Shown in pieces: positions 1 through 8,198 of a DNA stretch of 23,171 bases. Below the pieces are notes generated by a model, which made no database searches, was not told where the DNA came from, and worked only from the letters and a program-made list of their open reading frames with translations. The position numbers and the translations under genes are program-made. Position 1 is the stretch's first letter. Each line of letters starts with the position of its first letter. Origin of the DNA: Streptomyces sp. NRRL F-5727 (lineage in GTDB: Bacteria > Actinomycetota > Actinomycetes > Streptomycetales > Streptomycetaceae); assembly GCF_000719555.1 (NCBI RefSeq), contig NZ_JOGX01000087.1:1-23171 (forward strand). Direction: 5' to 3'.

Positions 1-6
1 ACGCAC

Positions 7-41
7 GGCCGCCCCCCCGGCCGCCCCCTCCGGCCGCCCCC
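7..41. repeat. Three copies of a GGCCGCCCCC 10-mer
   Basis: The 10-mer occurs at 7-16, 19-28 and 32-41 in otherwise C-rich DNA. No gene can be supported between 1 and 198. This may be the 3' flank of a gene lying outside the window or simple low-complexity sequence. I assign no function. Confidence 0.5.
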
Positions 42-120
42 GGGCGGTCCCGCACCCGGACGGGGCGCGCGGAGGCGCGGGCGGAGTGCGGCGGGACCGG
101 CCGGGGCACGCTCCCGGTGC

Positions 121-166
121 CGCCGGGTACGGGCCCGGCCCCGTCCGGCCGGGCCCGTACCCGGCG
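121..166. terminator. 20-bp perfect inverted repeat, probable terminator of an upstream gene
   Basis: The left arm 121-140 is exactly complementary to the right arm 147-166, with a 6-nt loop (CCGTCC). There is no T-tract, as is usual for Streptomyces terminators. It ends 33 bases before the TTG start of the TPR gene, so it could instead fold in that gene's leader. Terminator of a gene left of the window is the simplest reading. Confidence 0.55.
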
Positions 167-198
167 CAGTATCCGAGGAACCGAGGTGAGGAACCGCA

Positions 199-1653
199 TT
201 GGCGACCGACCGTCACGGCACCACCCTGCACGCCTGCACACCCGAGGGGGCGGACCATCTGGACCGGGCCGTCGAGGCCCTGCTCTTCTTCCGGCCCGAG
301 GTCTCCGCGGCCGTCGAGGACGCGCTCGCGGCGAGCCCCGAGTCGCCCGACGCCCAGGCGTTCGCCGTCTACCTGGGGGTGCTGGGCACCGAACACACCG
401 CCGCCGCGGCGGCCCGCACGCGCTTCGGGCGCTATCTCGCCGGCCGCGACACGAGCGCTCTGCCCGCGCGCGAGCGGCTCCACCTGGCGGCCGCGGCGGC
501 CTGTCTCGCGGGCGACCTGCACGGTGCGGGCGACCTCCTGGAGGAGCTGTCCCTCGCGTACCCGAGGGACGTGCTCGCGCTCTTCGCCGGGCACCAGCTG
601 GACTTCCTCACCGGGGACGCCGTCCGGCTGCGGGACCGGATCGGCGGGGCCCTGTCGGCGTGGGGGAGGGCGGACGAGCCCTGGGGGCCGCTGCTCGGCA
701 TGTACGCCTTCGGTCTGGAGGAGTCCGGGCACTACCGGCGCGCGGAGGAGAACGGACTCGCGGCGGTCGAGCGGCAGCCGAGGGACGTGTGGGCCGTGCA
801 CGCCGTCACCCACACCTACGAGATGCAGGGCCGGATCGCCGAGGGCGTCGCCTTCCTCGACGCGCGCGCGGACGACTGGGCCCGCGGCAACTACCTGACC
901 GTGCACAACTGGTGGCACTACGCCCTGTACTGCCTGGAGGCGGGCGCCGAGGAGACCGCGCTGCGCGTCTACGACGCCGCCGTCCACCCGGCGGAGTCGG
1001 CGGGCCTCGCGATGGAACTGCTCGACGCCGCCGCGCTGTTGTGGCGGCTGCGGCTCGCAGGCCGGGAGGAGCCGGCGCGCTGGGCGCGGCTCGCCGACGC
1101 GTGGGCCGCGCGGGCCGATCCGCCGTTCTACGCCTTCAACGACGCCCACGCGGTGATGGCCTACGTCGGAGCGGGCCGGATCGCGGAGGCGGAGGCGCTG
1201 GTGGCCGACCGCCGGCGGTGGCTGGCCGAGGGCGGCGAGGACCGGCGGACCCTCGCCAACCACGCCATGACGGCCGAGATCGGCCTTCCCGTCTGCGAGG
1301 CGCTGCTGGCGCACGGGAGGGGCGACCACGCGGCCGTGGTCGAGCTGTTGTGGCCGGTGCGGCGCCGGATCCAGGTGTTCGGGGGCAGCCACGCCCAGCG
1401 TGACGCCGTGCAGCGGACGCTGCTGGAGTCGGCGCTGGCCGCCGGGGACCACGACCGGGCGCGGCTGCTGCTGAGCGAGCGGGACGGGCTGCGTCCGGAC
1501 AGCCCGTACAACTGGCTGGGCCGGGCCCGGCTGGCCGACGCGATCGGCGACGCGGCGCTCGCGGCGGTGGCGCGGGAGCGGGCCGCGGGTGCGGCGAAGG
1601 GGCTGAGGCCGACGGCGCCCGGCCTCGGAGCCGTACCGAACTCCCCGTGCTGA
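199..1653 (+). CDS. Tetratricopeptide-repeat protein, TTC38-like
   Basis: This encodes 484 aa of helical, Ala/Leu/Arg-rich sequence without a signal peptide or membrane segment, so it is probably cytoplasmic. The central stretch around residues 195-255, with the THTYEMQGR and NYLTVHNWWHYAL motifs, resembles the TPR-like TTC38 family. Paired helices recur before it and after it, for example around residues 395-450. Members of this family are scaffold-like proteins without a known reaction; no catalytic motif is visible. The start is TTG at 199, preceded by a purine-rich GAGGTGAGG at 183-191. The gene stands alone: a hairpin precedes it and a strong terminator follows, so it is probably not part of the downstream collagenase/hydroxyproline island. 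The family call is moderately sure; the biological role is unknown. Confidence 0.8.
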   Translation: MATDRHGTTLHACTPEGADHLDRAVEALLFFRPEVSAAVEDALAASPESPDAQAFAVYLGVLGTEHTAAAAARTRFGRYLAGRDTSALPARERLHLAAAAACLAGDLHGAGDLLEELSLAYPRDVLALFAGHQLDFLTGDAVRLRDRIGGALSAWGRADEPWGPLLGMYAFGLEESGHYRRAEENGLAAVERQPRDVWAVHAVTHTYEMQGRIAEGVAFLDARADDWARGNYLTVHNWWHYALYCLEAGAEETALRVYDAAVHPAESAGLAMELLDAAALLWRLRLAGREEPARWARLADAWAARADPPFYAFNDAHAVMAYVGAGRIAEAEALVADRRRWLAEGGEDRRTLANHAMTAEIGLPVCEALLAHGRGDHAAVVELLWPVRRRIQVFGGSHAQRDAVQRTLLESALAAGDHDRARLLLSERDGLRPDSPYNWLGRARLADAIGDAALAAVARERAAGAAKGLRPTAPGLGAVPNSPC

Positions 1654-1682
1654 CCTGGGGGTTCGGTCCCGGATGAGCAGGG

Positions 1683-1728
1683 CCGGGCGTCCGCCTCCCC
1701 CCGTTCCCTCGCGGAGGCGGACGCCCGG
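1683..1728 (+). terminator. 16-bp perfect stem-loop terminator after the TPR gene
   Basis: The arm 1683-1698 is the exact reverse complement of 1713-1728, with a 14-nt loop. It lies 30 bases after the TPR stop codon and before the collagenase promoter, separating the two units. Confidence 0.8.
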
Positions 1729-1755
1729 TCCTCGCAACTGACCCGTGCACAGGGG

Positions 1756-1788
1756 TTGTCAGTGCAATTTCACATTACTATGTTACAG
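1756..1788 (+). promoter_or_regulatory. Collagenase promoter with overlapping GntR-type operator (site A)
   Basis: A good sigma-70-like promoter is visible: TTGTCA at 1756-1761, a 17-base spacer and TATGTT at 1779-1784. The 12-mer TACTATGTTACA at 1776-1787 overlaps the -10 box. Its complement, TGTAACATAGTA, matches the YGTRACATWKTA element found before the two hydroxyproline operons and gntR. Here the element sits in an imperfect palindrome (TAACAT, 4 bases, ATGTGA). The predicted leader to the GTG start is about 95 nt. Operator function is inferred from recurrence and from overlap with the -10 box. Confidence 0.6.
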
Positions 1789-1885
1789 CTCGTGCGGCGG
1801 ACGGTCGTCTCTCCGTCAACTCGCGTTCAGGCTCCTCTGATCGGCCGCGCAACCCCCCTCATCCCCACCCTCTTCAGGAGACCTC

Positions 1886-4258
1886 GTGTCCCAGCACAGC
1901 GTCGTGCGCTCCTCCCTCCTCGCCACCGCGATCGCGGTGACCCTGGTGGCCTCCGCCGGCCAGGCCGCGACCGTGGCCGCCGAGGCACCCGCGCCGCGCG
2001 CCGCCGGCGCCGCCCTGCCCGGCGCCTTCGCGCCCGCCGCCGAGCCGAACCCCTTCGACGAGGTGGAACGATTCGCCAACGCCCGGACGGCCAAGCCCGC
2101 CCCGGCCCCCGCCCCCGGCGGCACCGGCGACACCCGGGCCCGCGTCCCCGGCCGGGCCGAGAAGAGCCCCGAGGCCACGGCCGAGCGGCAGGACGCCCCC
2201 GCCGCCACCACCCTCGTCGCCGGTGTCCCGTGCACCCTCGACGGCATCACCGGGCTCTCCCCGGCCGCCTTCGCCGACTTCCTCGCCGACCCCGCCGTCA
2301 CCGCCGACGGCTGTCTGAGCGGCCTCATCTGGACCTGGGACGCGCGGCTCGCCCGGGTCATGTCCGACGCCCACGTGCAGGCCGTCGCCCAGCGCATATC
2401 CGGCCTGGCCGCCGCCCACGACGGCCGCAACTCCTCCCACCTGGAGGAGATGTTCACCTATCTGCACGCGGTCGCCTACCACGACTTCTCGCGCTCCGAG
2501 ATCGACATCACGGACGCCCCGACCGTCGACGCCGTCCGGCGCGCCATCGCCGCCTTCGGCTCCGCCGCCCGCACCTTCGACGTCACCGCGTCCAACGCCC
2601 GCACCCTCCGCGAGGCCCTCTACATCGGCAGCGCCCCCGGTCTGCGCCAGCACCAGCTCGGCCTCATCACCAAGGTGCTCGCCACCATGGACCCGGCGCA
2701 CACCGCCACGAACCAGGACCCGACCTGGGCCGGGGCCGCGCTCGCCGCGCTCTCCGTCAACTACCTGGGCATCTACTCCGGCAACCAGGACGCCGCCTTC
2801 CACGCCGCCGTCGCCGCCGACCCGGCCTACCGCGCCGTCTTCAAGGCGTTCGCCGGATACACCCACCTCAAGGGCACCGCCAACGCCTGGGTCGTCCGCG
2901 ACGCGCTGAGCGAGTACGGCCGCTTCGGTGAGGTCGCCGGCCTGCGGAACGGGATCGTCGCCGACCTCGGCGCGCTGATCGGCCCCGTCGAGTCCGCCTG
3001 GGGCTCCGGCAGCCAGCCCTGGGCCAAGATCGTCTCCTGGCTGAACTTCTACGACGCCTGCGCCCCGTACCGCGTCTGCAAGGCCGACATCGAGGCCCGG
3101 ATCTTCCCGTACACCTACACCTACGACACCGGGACCGGCGCCGCCCTCAAGGTCCGCACCGGCCTCGACCGCGCCACCGTCGACCAGCTCTACTACGCGA
3201 GCAAGCAGGTCAAGGCGCAGTTCCACCGGGTGGTCGGCAGCGAGCAGCCGCTGGCCGGCGACCCCAACACCACCCTGAACATCGTCCTGTACGGCTCGCG
3301 GGCCGACTACGAGAACTACCACCCGATCCTCACCGGGTACGACACGAACAACGGCGGCATCTACATCGAGAACGGCGCCACCTTCTACACCTACCAGCGC
3401 CGCGTCCCGCAGGACTCCTCGCTCACCCTCGAAGAGCTGTTCCGCCACGAGTACACCCACTACCTCAACGGCCGTTTCGCCGTCCCCGGCTTCTTCGGCC
3501 AGGGCCCCTGGTACCAGGGCGACCGCACCACCTTCATGGACGAGGGCACCGCCGAGTTCTTCGACGGCGCCACCCGCGACGACGGCATCGCCGTCCGCAA
3601 GTCCCTGGTCCGCGGCATCATCAACGACACCGCCGGCGGCGGTCCCCGCATGAACCTCCGGCAGATCCTGCACGCCACCTACGACGGCGACGGCTTCCGC
3701 TTCTACAACTACGCGGGCACCTTCTTCGAGTTCCTGTGGACCGAGCGCCCCTCGCTGATCCGCGAGATGTACACCCGCCTGCGCGCCGACGACGTCGCCG
3801 GCTACGACGCCTGGCGCGAGCGGCTCAGCTCCGACGCCGGACTCCAGCAGGCGTACGACCGCTTCCTCGACGCGCAGATCGCCAAGGTCGACGAGCTGTT
3901 CGTGCCGAACACCGCCTACGTCCCCAACGCGCAGCTCACGTACTCGACCGTCGCCGGGGTGAAGGCGGCCTTCGCCAACGCCACGTACAACACCCCGGAC
4001 TGCGTCGAGAACGGCGAGCCCGGCAAGCGCCGCTTCGTCTGCACCGGCCGGATCACCGCGAACCTGGCGAACGCGAACAGCGACGACCAGAACTTCAAGG
4101 ACATGTCCGAGACGGTCGACTACTTCATCCTCGACCGCGCGGGCGAGGCGCTGAACAACCTGGCCGACATGAACTGCAGCTTCGGCCCGATCGACATCTG
4201 GTCCAACCGGGTCGCGGGCACGTCGGACTTCCGCTGCGAAGGCCCGCTGCGCAGCTGA
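1886..4258 (+). CDS. Secreted collagenase, peptidase family M9
   Basis: This encodes 790 aa. Residues 1-27 form a Sec signal peptide: a basic start, a hydrophobic core and an AGQA-type cleavage site. It is followed by an Ala/Pro-rich segment to about residue 110, then an M9 N-terminal activator-like domain, then the zinc peptidase domain. The zinc site is HEYTH with His521, Glu522 and His525, and the third ligand is Glu553 in MDEGTAEFF. The 28-residue spacing from His525 to Glu553 is that of clostridial ColG. The C-terminal 110 residues carry four cysteines, possibly two disulfides, and there is no recognisable PKD or collagen-binding domain, so it is shorter than clostridial enzymes. The GTG start is supported by AGGAG at 1876-1880. 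It cleaves native collagen outside the cell. It lies next to hydroxyproline catabolic genes and shares their operator-like element, implying induction by its own degradation products. Confidence 0.93.
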   Translation: MSQHSVVRSSLLATAIAVTLVASAGQAATVAAEAPAPRAAGAALPGAFAPAAEPNPFDEVERFANARTAKPAPAPAPGGTGDTRARVPGRAEKSPEATAERQDAPAATTLVAGVPCTLDGITGLSPAAFADFLADPAVTADGCLSGLIWTWDARLARVMSDAHVQAVAQRISGLAAAHDGRNSSHLEEMFTYLHAVAYHDFSRSEIDITDAPTVDAVRRAIAAFGSAARTFDVTASNARTLREALYIGSAPGLRQHQLGLITKVLATMDPAHTATNQDPTWAGAALAALSVNYLGIYSGNQDAAFHAAVAADPAYRAVFKAFAGYTHLKGTANAWVVRDALSEYGRFGEVAGLRNGIVADLGALIGPVESAWGSGSQPWAKIVSWLNFYDACAPYRVCKADIEARIFPYTYTYDTGTGAALKVRTGLDRATVDQLYYASKQVKAQFHRVVGSEQPLAGDPNTTLNIVLYGSRADYENYHPILTGYDTNNGGIYIENGATFYTYQRRVPQDSSLTLEELFRHEYTHYLNGRFAVPGFFGQGPWYQGDRTTFMDEGTAEFFDGATRDDGIAVRKSLVRGIINDTAGGGPRMNLRQILHATYDGDGFRFYNYAGTFFEFLWTERPSLIREMYTRLRADDVAGYDAWRERLSSDAGLQQAYDRFLDAQIAKVDELFVPNTAYVPNAQLTYSTVAGVKAAFANATYNTPDCVENGEPGKRRFVCTGRITANLANANSDDQNFKDMSETVDYFILDRAGEALNNLADMNCSFGPIDIWSNRVAGTSDFRCEGPLRS

Positions 4259-4271
4259 CCGCACATCCACC

Positions 4272-4300
4272 GTGCCCAGGTGCCGGAAGGCCCTGGGCAC
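4272..4300 (+). terminator. Stem-loop terminator after collagenase
   Basis: GTGCCCAGG at 4272-4280 pairs exactly with CCTGGGCAC at 4292-4300, with an 11-nt loop. It lies 13 bases after the collagenase stop and immediately before operator site B. It makes the dehydrogenase operon a separate transcription unit or an attenuated read-through. Confidence 0.55.
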
Positions 4301-4311
4301 CGCCAGAAGAA

Positions 4312-4325
4312 TGTGACATATTACT
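4312..4325 (+). promoter_or_regulatory. Operator site B / -10 region of the dehydrogenase operon
   Basis: TGTGACATATTA at 4312-4323 matches the YGTRACATWKTA element. The same bases hold the only AT-rich patch before the gene and supply the likely -10 (CATATT at 4317-4322). Transcription would then begin at or very near the GTG at 4329, implying a leaderless mRNA. I see no convincing -35 hexamer upstream, where the collagenase terminator stem lies. Confidence 0.5.
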
Positions 4326-4328
4326 GTC

Positions 4329-5507
4329 GTGCCCAAGAGACACTCCCCGGACGTCGTGATCATCGGAGCCGGCGTCGTCGGCGCCGCCTGCGCCTACTAC
4401 GCCACCCGCTCCGGACTCACCGTCGCCGTGGTCGACCGCGGTCCCGTCGCGGGCGGTACCACCGGCGCCGGGGAAGGCAACCTGCTCGTCTCCGACAAGG
4501 AGGCGGGCCCCGAGCTCGACCTCGCGCTGCTGTCCACGAGACTCTGGCGCGAACTCTCCGCGACACTCCCGCCGGAGACCGAGTACGAGCCCAAGGGCGG
4601 GCTCGTCGTGGCGCCCGACGAGCCCGCCCTCAAGGCCCTCCGCACCTTCGCGGAGGGCCAGCGGGCCGCCGGCGTCGACGCCGCCGAGATCCCCGCCGAC
4701 CGGCTCGCCGACCTCGAACCCCATCTCGCCCCCGGCCTCGCCGGCGGCTTCCACTACCCGCAGGACGCCCAGGTCCAGCCCGCCCAGGCCGCCGCCCGGC
4801 TGCTCGCCGCCTCCGGCGCCGCGCTCCACCTCGGCGAGGAGGTCACGGCGATCCTCCGCGACCCGGCCGGAGCCGTCCGCGGGGTGCGCACCGCCCGCCG
4901 CGAACTCCTCGCCCCCGCCGTCGTCAACGCCGCCGGCACCTGGGGCGGCGAGGCCGCCCGGCTCGCCGGCGTCCACCTGCCCGTGCTGCCCCGCCGCGGC
5001 TTCGTCCTCGTCACCGAACCCCTGCCGCGGATCGTCCGCCACAAGGTCTACGCCGCCGACTACATCGCCGACGTGGCCAGCGGCTCCGCCGCCCTCCAGT
5101 CCTCCGCCGTCGTCGAGGGCACCCCCGGCGGGCCCGTCCTCATCGGCGCCACCCGCGAGCGCGTCGGCTTCGACCGTACGCTCTCCACCGAGGCGCTGCG
5201 CCGGCTCGCCGCCCAGGCCGCCGCCCTCTTCCCGGTCCTCGCCGACGTACAGGTGCTCCGCGCCTACCACGGCTTCCGCCCCTACCTCCCGGACCACCTC
5301 CCGGCGATCGGGGCCGACCCGCGCGTCCCCGGCCTCCACCACGCCTGCGGCCACGAGGGGGCGGGCATCGGCCTCGCCCCCGCCACCGGCCTCCTCGTCG
5401 CCGCCGCCCTCACCGGCGCCGCGCCCCCGCTCGACCCGGCGCCGTTCCGTCCCGAGCGAGACTTCGGCCCCGCCGACCCGATCCCCCCGCAGGAGCAGCA
5501 GAGTTGA
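4329..5507 (+). CDS. FAD-dependent D-hydroxyproline dehydrogenase, DAO-type catalytic subunit
   Basis: This 392-aa flavoprotein of the DAO/DadA fold begins with a dinucleotide-binding motif (GAGVVGAACAYY, residues 12-23) and has the C-terminal glycine-rich FAD stretch around GHEGAGIGLAPATG. It resembles the HcnC/LhpB-type subunit of the multi-subunit enzyme that oxidises cis-4-hydroxy-D-proline to pyrroline-4-hydroxy-2-carboxylate. The two following genes supply the partner subunits, and the racemase and deaminase genes downstream fit that pathway. An in-frame TGA at 4314 leaves GTG 4329 as the only start before the Rossmann motif. No Shine-Dalgarno sequence precedes it. D-amino-acid, glycine/sarcosine or opine oxidation is possible from sequence alone; context favours hydroxyproline. 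Confidence 0.85.
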   Translation: MPKRHSPDVVIIGAGVVGAACAYYATRSGLTVAVVDRGPVAGGTTGAGEGNLLVSDKEAGPELDLALLSTRLWRELSATLPPETEYEPKGGLVVAPDEPALKALRTFAEGQRAAGVDAAEIPADRLADLEPHLAPGLAGGFHYPQDAQVQPAQAAARLLAASGAALHLGEEVTAILRDPAGAVRGVRTARRELLAPAVVNAAGTWGGEAARLAGVHLPVLPRRGFVLVTEPLPRIVRHKVYAADYIADVASGSAALQSSAVVEGTPGGPVLIGATRERVGFDRTLSTEALRRLAAQAAALFPVLADVQVLRAYHGFRPYLPDHLPAIGADPRVPGLHHACGHEGAGIGLAPATGLLVAAALTGAAPPLDPAPFRPERDFGPADPIPPQEQQS

Positions 5508-5821
5508 GCCGCCGCACCCCGCGCGACCTCGTCGGAGGCGCGCCGCAGGAGACCTTCACCTTCCGCTTCGACGGACGGGAGATCCCGGCCGCCACGGGCC
5601 AGACCGTCGCCGCCGCCCTCTGGGGCGCGGGCGTCCTCGCCTGGCGCACCACCCGGGGCGCCGGCGAGCCGCGCGGCGCCTTCTGCGGCATCGGCCAGTG
5701 CTTCGACTGTCTCGTCACCGTCGACGGCACCCCCAACCGCCGCGCCTGCCTCGTCCCGGCCCGCCCCGGCGGCCTCGTCACCAGCCAGGAGGGAACCGGC
5801 CATGACGACCTCGCCGTCTGA
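5504..5821 (+). CDS. 2Fe-2S ferredoxin-like subunit of the dehydrogenase (HcnA/LhpE-like)
   Basis: This is a 105-aa protein whose only cysteines, Cys61, Cys66, Cys69 and Cys82, form a C-x4-C-x2-C-x12-C plant-type 2Fe-2S site (FCGIGQCFDC, then RACLV). Such small subunits accompany the flavin subunits of hydrogen-cyanide-synthase-like and hydroxyproline dehydrogenases and pass electrons between them. The start is TTG at 5504, overlapping the upstream TGA by three bases, with AGGAG at 5491-5495. The 3' end overlaps the next gene by 20 bases. Tight overlaps on both sides indicate translational coupling and a fixed subunit ratio. Confidence 0.85.
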   Translation: MSRRTPRDLVGGAPQETFTFRFDGREIPAATGQTVAAALWGAGVLAWRTTRGAGEPRGAFCGIGQCFDCLVTVDGTPNRRACLVPARPGGLVTSQEGTGHDDLAV

Positions 5822-7196
5822 CCCCACCGCGCCCGCCGACCTCGCGATCGTCGGCGCCGGGCCCGCCGGGCTCGCCGCCGCCGTCACCGCCGCCGCGCTC
5901 GGCCGCAGCGTCACCCTGCTCGACGCGGGCGCCCGCCCCGGCGGCCAGTACTACCGCCACCCCGAGCCGGCCCTCGGCGCCGTCCGGCCCCAGGCCCTGC
6001 ACCACGACTGGGCCGCCTTCGCCGGCCGCGAGGCCGAACTGCGCGCGTACGAACGGGCGGGCCGCATCCGGTATCTGGCGGAGCATCAGGTGTGGAGCGT
6101 CACCGGGGCCGGCGCCGACTGGACCGTCCACTCCCGCACCGACGAGGAGGCCGGGCGGCCCGTCCGCGCCCGCGCCGTGCTGCTCGCCACCGGGGCGTAC
6201 GAGCGCCAGCTGCCCTTCCCCGGCTGGACGCTGCCCGGCGTCGTCGGCGCCGGGGGAGCCCAGGCCATGCTCAAGAGCGGGCTCGTGCTGCCGGGACGCC
6301 GGGTGGTGGTCGCGGGCAGCGGGCCGCTGCTGCTCGCCGTCGCCGCCTCGCTGGCCGCCGCCGGCGCCCGCGTCCCCGCCGTCGTCGAGGCCGCCGGATA
6401 CGGGCCGTACGCCCGCCACACCGGCACCCTGCTGCGCAACCCGGCCAAGCTCGCCGAAGGCGCCCGCTACGGAGGCGCGCTGCTCCGCCACCAGGTCCGC
6501 CCGCTGCTCCGGCACGCCGTCGTCGAGGCGCACGGCACCGACCGGGTCGAGGCGGTGACCGTCGCCCGGCTCGACCGCGACTGGCGGCCCGTGCCCGGCA
6601 CCGCCCGCCGCATCCCCTGCGACGCGCTCGCCGTCGGCCACGGCCTGGTCCCCGAACTCTCCCTCGCCACCGCCCTCGGCTGCGCCACCCGCACCGCCGC
6701 CGACGGCACCGTTGCCCTCGTCCTCACCCCCGGCCTGCGCACCTCGGTGCCGGGCGTGTGGGCCGCGGGCGAGACCGGCGGTGTCGGAGGCGCCCAACTG
6801 GCCCTCACCGAGGGCGAGATCGCGGCCCATGCGATCGCCGGACGGGCCGTCCCGGCCGCCCTCGCCCGGCGCCGCGCCCGGCTGCGGGCCTTCGCCGACG
6901 CCATGGGCGCCGCCCACCGGCCCGGCGCCGGCTGGACCGGCTGGCTCCGCGAGGAGACCGCCGTCTGCCGCTGCGAGGAGGTGCCCGCGGGCCGCGTCCG
7001 CGAGGCGGTGGAGGAGCTGGGCGCCACCGACGCGCGCACGGTCAAGCTGCTGACCCGGGCCGGCATGGGCTGGTGCCAGGGCCGGATGTGCGGTCCGGCC
7101 GTGGCCGCGCTGGCCGGCGGCGGACCGGCTCCCGACCGGCGCCCGCTGGCCTGCCCCGTACGTCTCGGGCAGCTCGCCGAGCTCCCCGCCGACTAG
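5802..7196 (+). CDS. FAD/NAD-binding subunit with C-terminal BFD-like 2Fe-2S domain (HcnB/LhpF-like)
   Basis: This 464-aa protein has an N-terminal FAD Rossmann motif (VGAGPAGLAAAV), a second dinucleotide fold around residues 165-195 (VVVAGSGPLLLAV), and a C-terminal flavin signature (VWAAGETGGVGGAQLA). Residues 386-430 form a BFD-like iron-sulfur site: CRC, then about 35 residues, then CQGRMC. This is the layout of the HcnB-type subunit that works with the two preceding genes. The complex probably sends electrons from D-hydroxyproline to the respiratory chain. The start ATG at 5802 lies within the preceding gene, with AGGAGGGA just upstream. It is the last gene of the first catabolic transcription unit. 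Confidence 0.87.
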   Translation: MTTSPSDPTAPADLAIVGAGPAGLAAAVTAAALGRSVTLLDAGARPGGQYYRHPEPALGAVRPQALHHDWAAFAGREAELRAYERAGRIRYLAEHQVWSVTGAGADWTVHSRTDEEAGRPVRARAVLLATGAYERQLPFPGWTLPGVVGAGGAQAMLKSGLVLPGRRVVVAGSGPLLLAVAASLAAAGARVPAVVEAAGYGPYARHTGTLLRNPAKLAEGARYGGALLRHQVRPLLRHAVVEAHGTDRVEAVTVARLDRDWRPVPGTARRIPCDALAVGHGLVPELSLATALGCATRTAADGTVALVLTPGLRTSVPGVWAAGETGGVGGAQLALTEGEIAAHAIAGRAVPAALARRRARLRAFADAMGAAHRPGAGWTGWLREETAVCRCEEVPAGRVREAVEELGATDARTVKLLTRAGMGWCQGRMCGPAVAALAGGGPAPDRRPLACPVRLGQLAELPAD

Positions 7197-7220
7197 CCCT
7201 TTTCCGTGGTGGCCGCGCTC

Positions 7221-7256
7221 TTGTGGCCGCCGTACACCCCTTAGTAAAATGTCACA
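7221..7256 (+). promoter_or_regulatory. Promoter and operator site C for the deaminase/racemase operon
   Basis: TTGTGG at 7221-7226, an 18-base spacer and TAAAAT at 7245-7250 form a plausible promoter. TAAAATGTCACA at 7245-7256 is the exact complement of TGTGACATTTTA, a match to the shared YGTRACATWKTA element, and it covers the -10 and the presumed transcription start. A repressor bound here would block initiation. Confidence 0.6.
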
Positions 7257-7278
7257 CACTACAAAGGAGTACGTCACG

Positions 7279-8178
7279 ATGACCGACACCCGCACCCGCC
7301 CCTGGCACGGCATCATGGTCGCCACCACCCTGCCGCTGCGCGAGGACCTCTCCGTCGACCTCGACGCCTACGCCGCCCACGTCCGCTGGCTCATCGACAA
7401 CGGCTGCGACGGCGTCGTCCCCAACGGCTCGCTCGGCGAGTACCAGACGCTCACCGACGCCGAGCGCGCCGCGGTCGTCCGCACCGCCGTCGAGGCCGCC
7501 GGCGACGGCGCCCGCGTCATGCCCGGCGTCGCCGCCTACGGCTCCGCCGAGTCCCGCCGCTGGGCCGAACAGGCCGCCGAGGCCGGCGCCGGCTCCGTCC
7601 TCCTGCTGCCGCCCAACGCCTACCGCGCCGACGAGGAGGCGGTCCGCGCCCACTACGCCGAGGTCGCCAGGGCCGGGCTGCCGATCGTCGCCTACAACAA
7701 CCCCATCGACACCAAGGTCGACCTCACCCCCGCCCTCCTCGCCCGCCTCCACGCCGACGGGAACATCGTCGCCGTCAAGGAGTTCAGCGGCGACGTCCGC
7801 CGCGCCTACGAGATCGCCGAACTCGCCCCCGGACTCGACCTCCTCATCGGCGCCGACGACGTCCTCCTGGAACTGGCCCTCGCCGGCGCCGTCGGCTGGA
7901 TCGCCGGCTACCCCAACGCCCTGCCCGAGTCCGCCGCCACCCTCTACCGGGCCGCCGTCGCCGGCGACCTCGCCACCGCGCTGCCGCTCTACAAGGCGCT
8001 GCACCCCCTCTACCGCTGGGACTCCAAGACCGAGTTCGTCCAGGCCATCAAGCTCTCCATGGACCTCGCCGGCCGGCCCGGCGGCCCCACCCGCCCGCCG
8101 CGCCTGCCGCTCACCGGCACCGCCGAGACCGCCGTCCGCGCCGCCACCGAGAAGGTCCTCGCCGAAGGACTCCGCTGA
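7279..8178 (+). CDS. DHDPS-family pyrroline-4-hydroxy-2-carboxylate deaminase (probable)
   Basis: This 299-aa TIM-barrel protein belongs to the dihydrodipicolinate synthase/N-acetylneuraminate lyase family. The Schiff-base lysine is Lys167 (IVAVKEFSGD) and the conserved tyrosine is Tyr139 (VAYNNP), 28 residues earlier as in the family. The substrate-carboxylate loop reads NGSLGEY at residues 49-55 rather than GTTGE, arguing against a true lysine-pathway DapA. In hydroxyproline clusters this family deaminates pyrroline-4-hydroxy-2-carboxylate to 2-oxoglutarate semialdehyde. The start ATG 7279 has AAAGGAG at 7263-7269. An in-frame ATG at 7249 lies inside the operator and upstream of that ribosome binding site, so it is unlikely to be used. 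First gene of a four-gene unit. Confidence 0.85.
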   Translation: MTDTRTRPWHGIMVATTLPLREDLSVDLDAYAAHVRWLIDNGCDGVVPNGSLGEYQTLTDAERAAVVRTAVEAAGDGARVMPGVAAYGSAESRRWAEQAAEAGAGSVLLLPPNAYRADEEAVRAHYAEVARAGLPIVAYNNPIDTKVDLTPALLARLHADGNIVAVKEFSGDVRRAYEIAELAPGLDLLIGADDVLLELALAGAVGWIAGYPNALPESAATLYRAAVAGDLATALPLYKALHPLYRWDSKTEFVQAIKLSMDLAGRPGGPTRPPRLPLTGTAETAVRAATEKVLAEGLR

Positions 8179-8198
8179 TCCCAGGGGGAAGACAGCCC

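Noticed and set aside
1874..4363. Long minus-strand open frame opposite the collagenase
   Set aside because: Its Val/Gly/Glu-rich composition is the usual mirror of high-GC coding DNA. The plus strand has a signal peptide and an intact M9 zinc site, so this is a shadow frame.
7249..7278. Earlier in-frame ATG for the deaminase gene
   Set aside because: It lies within the -10/operator and upstream of the AAAGGAG ribosome binding site that serves ATG 7279. The extra ten residues are not family-like.
7279..8178. Lysine-biosynthesis dihydrodipicolinate synthase (dapA)
   Set aside because: The substrate loop differs from GTTGE, and the gene is in an operon with hydroxyproline enzymes and the shared operator.
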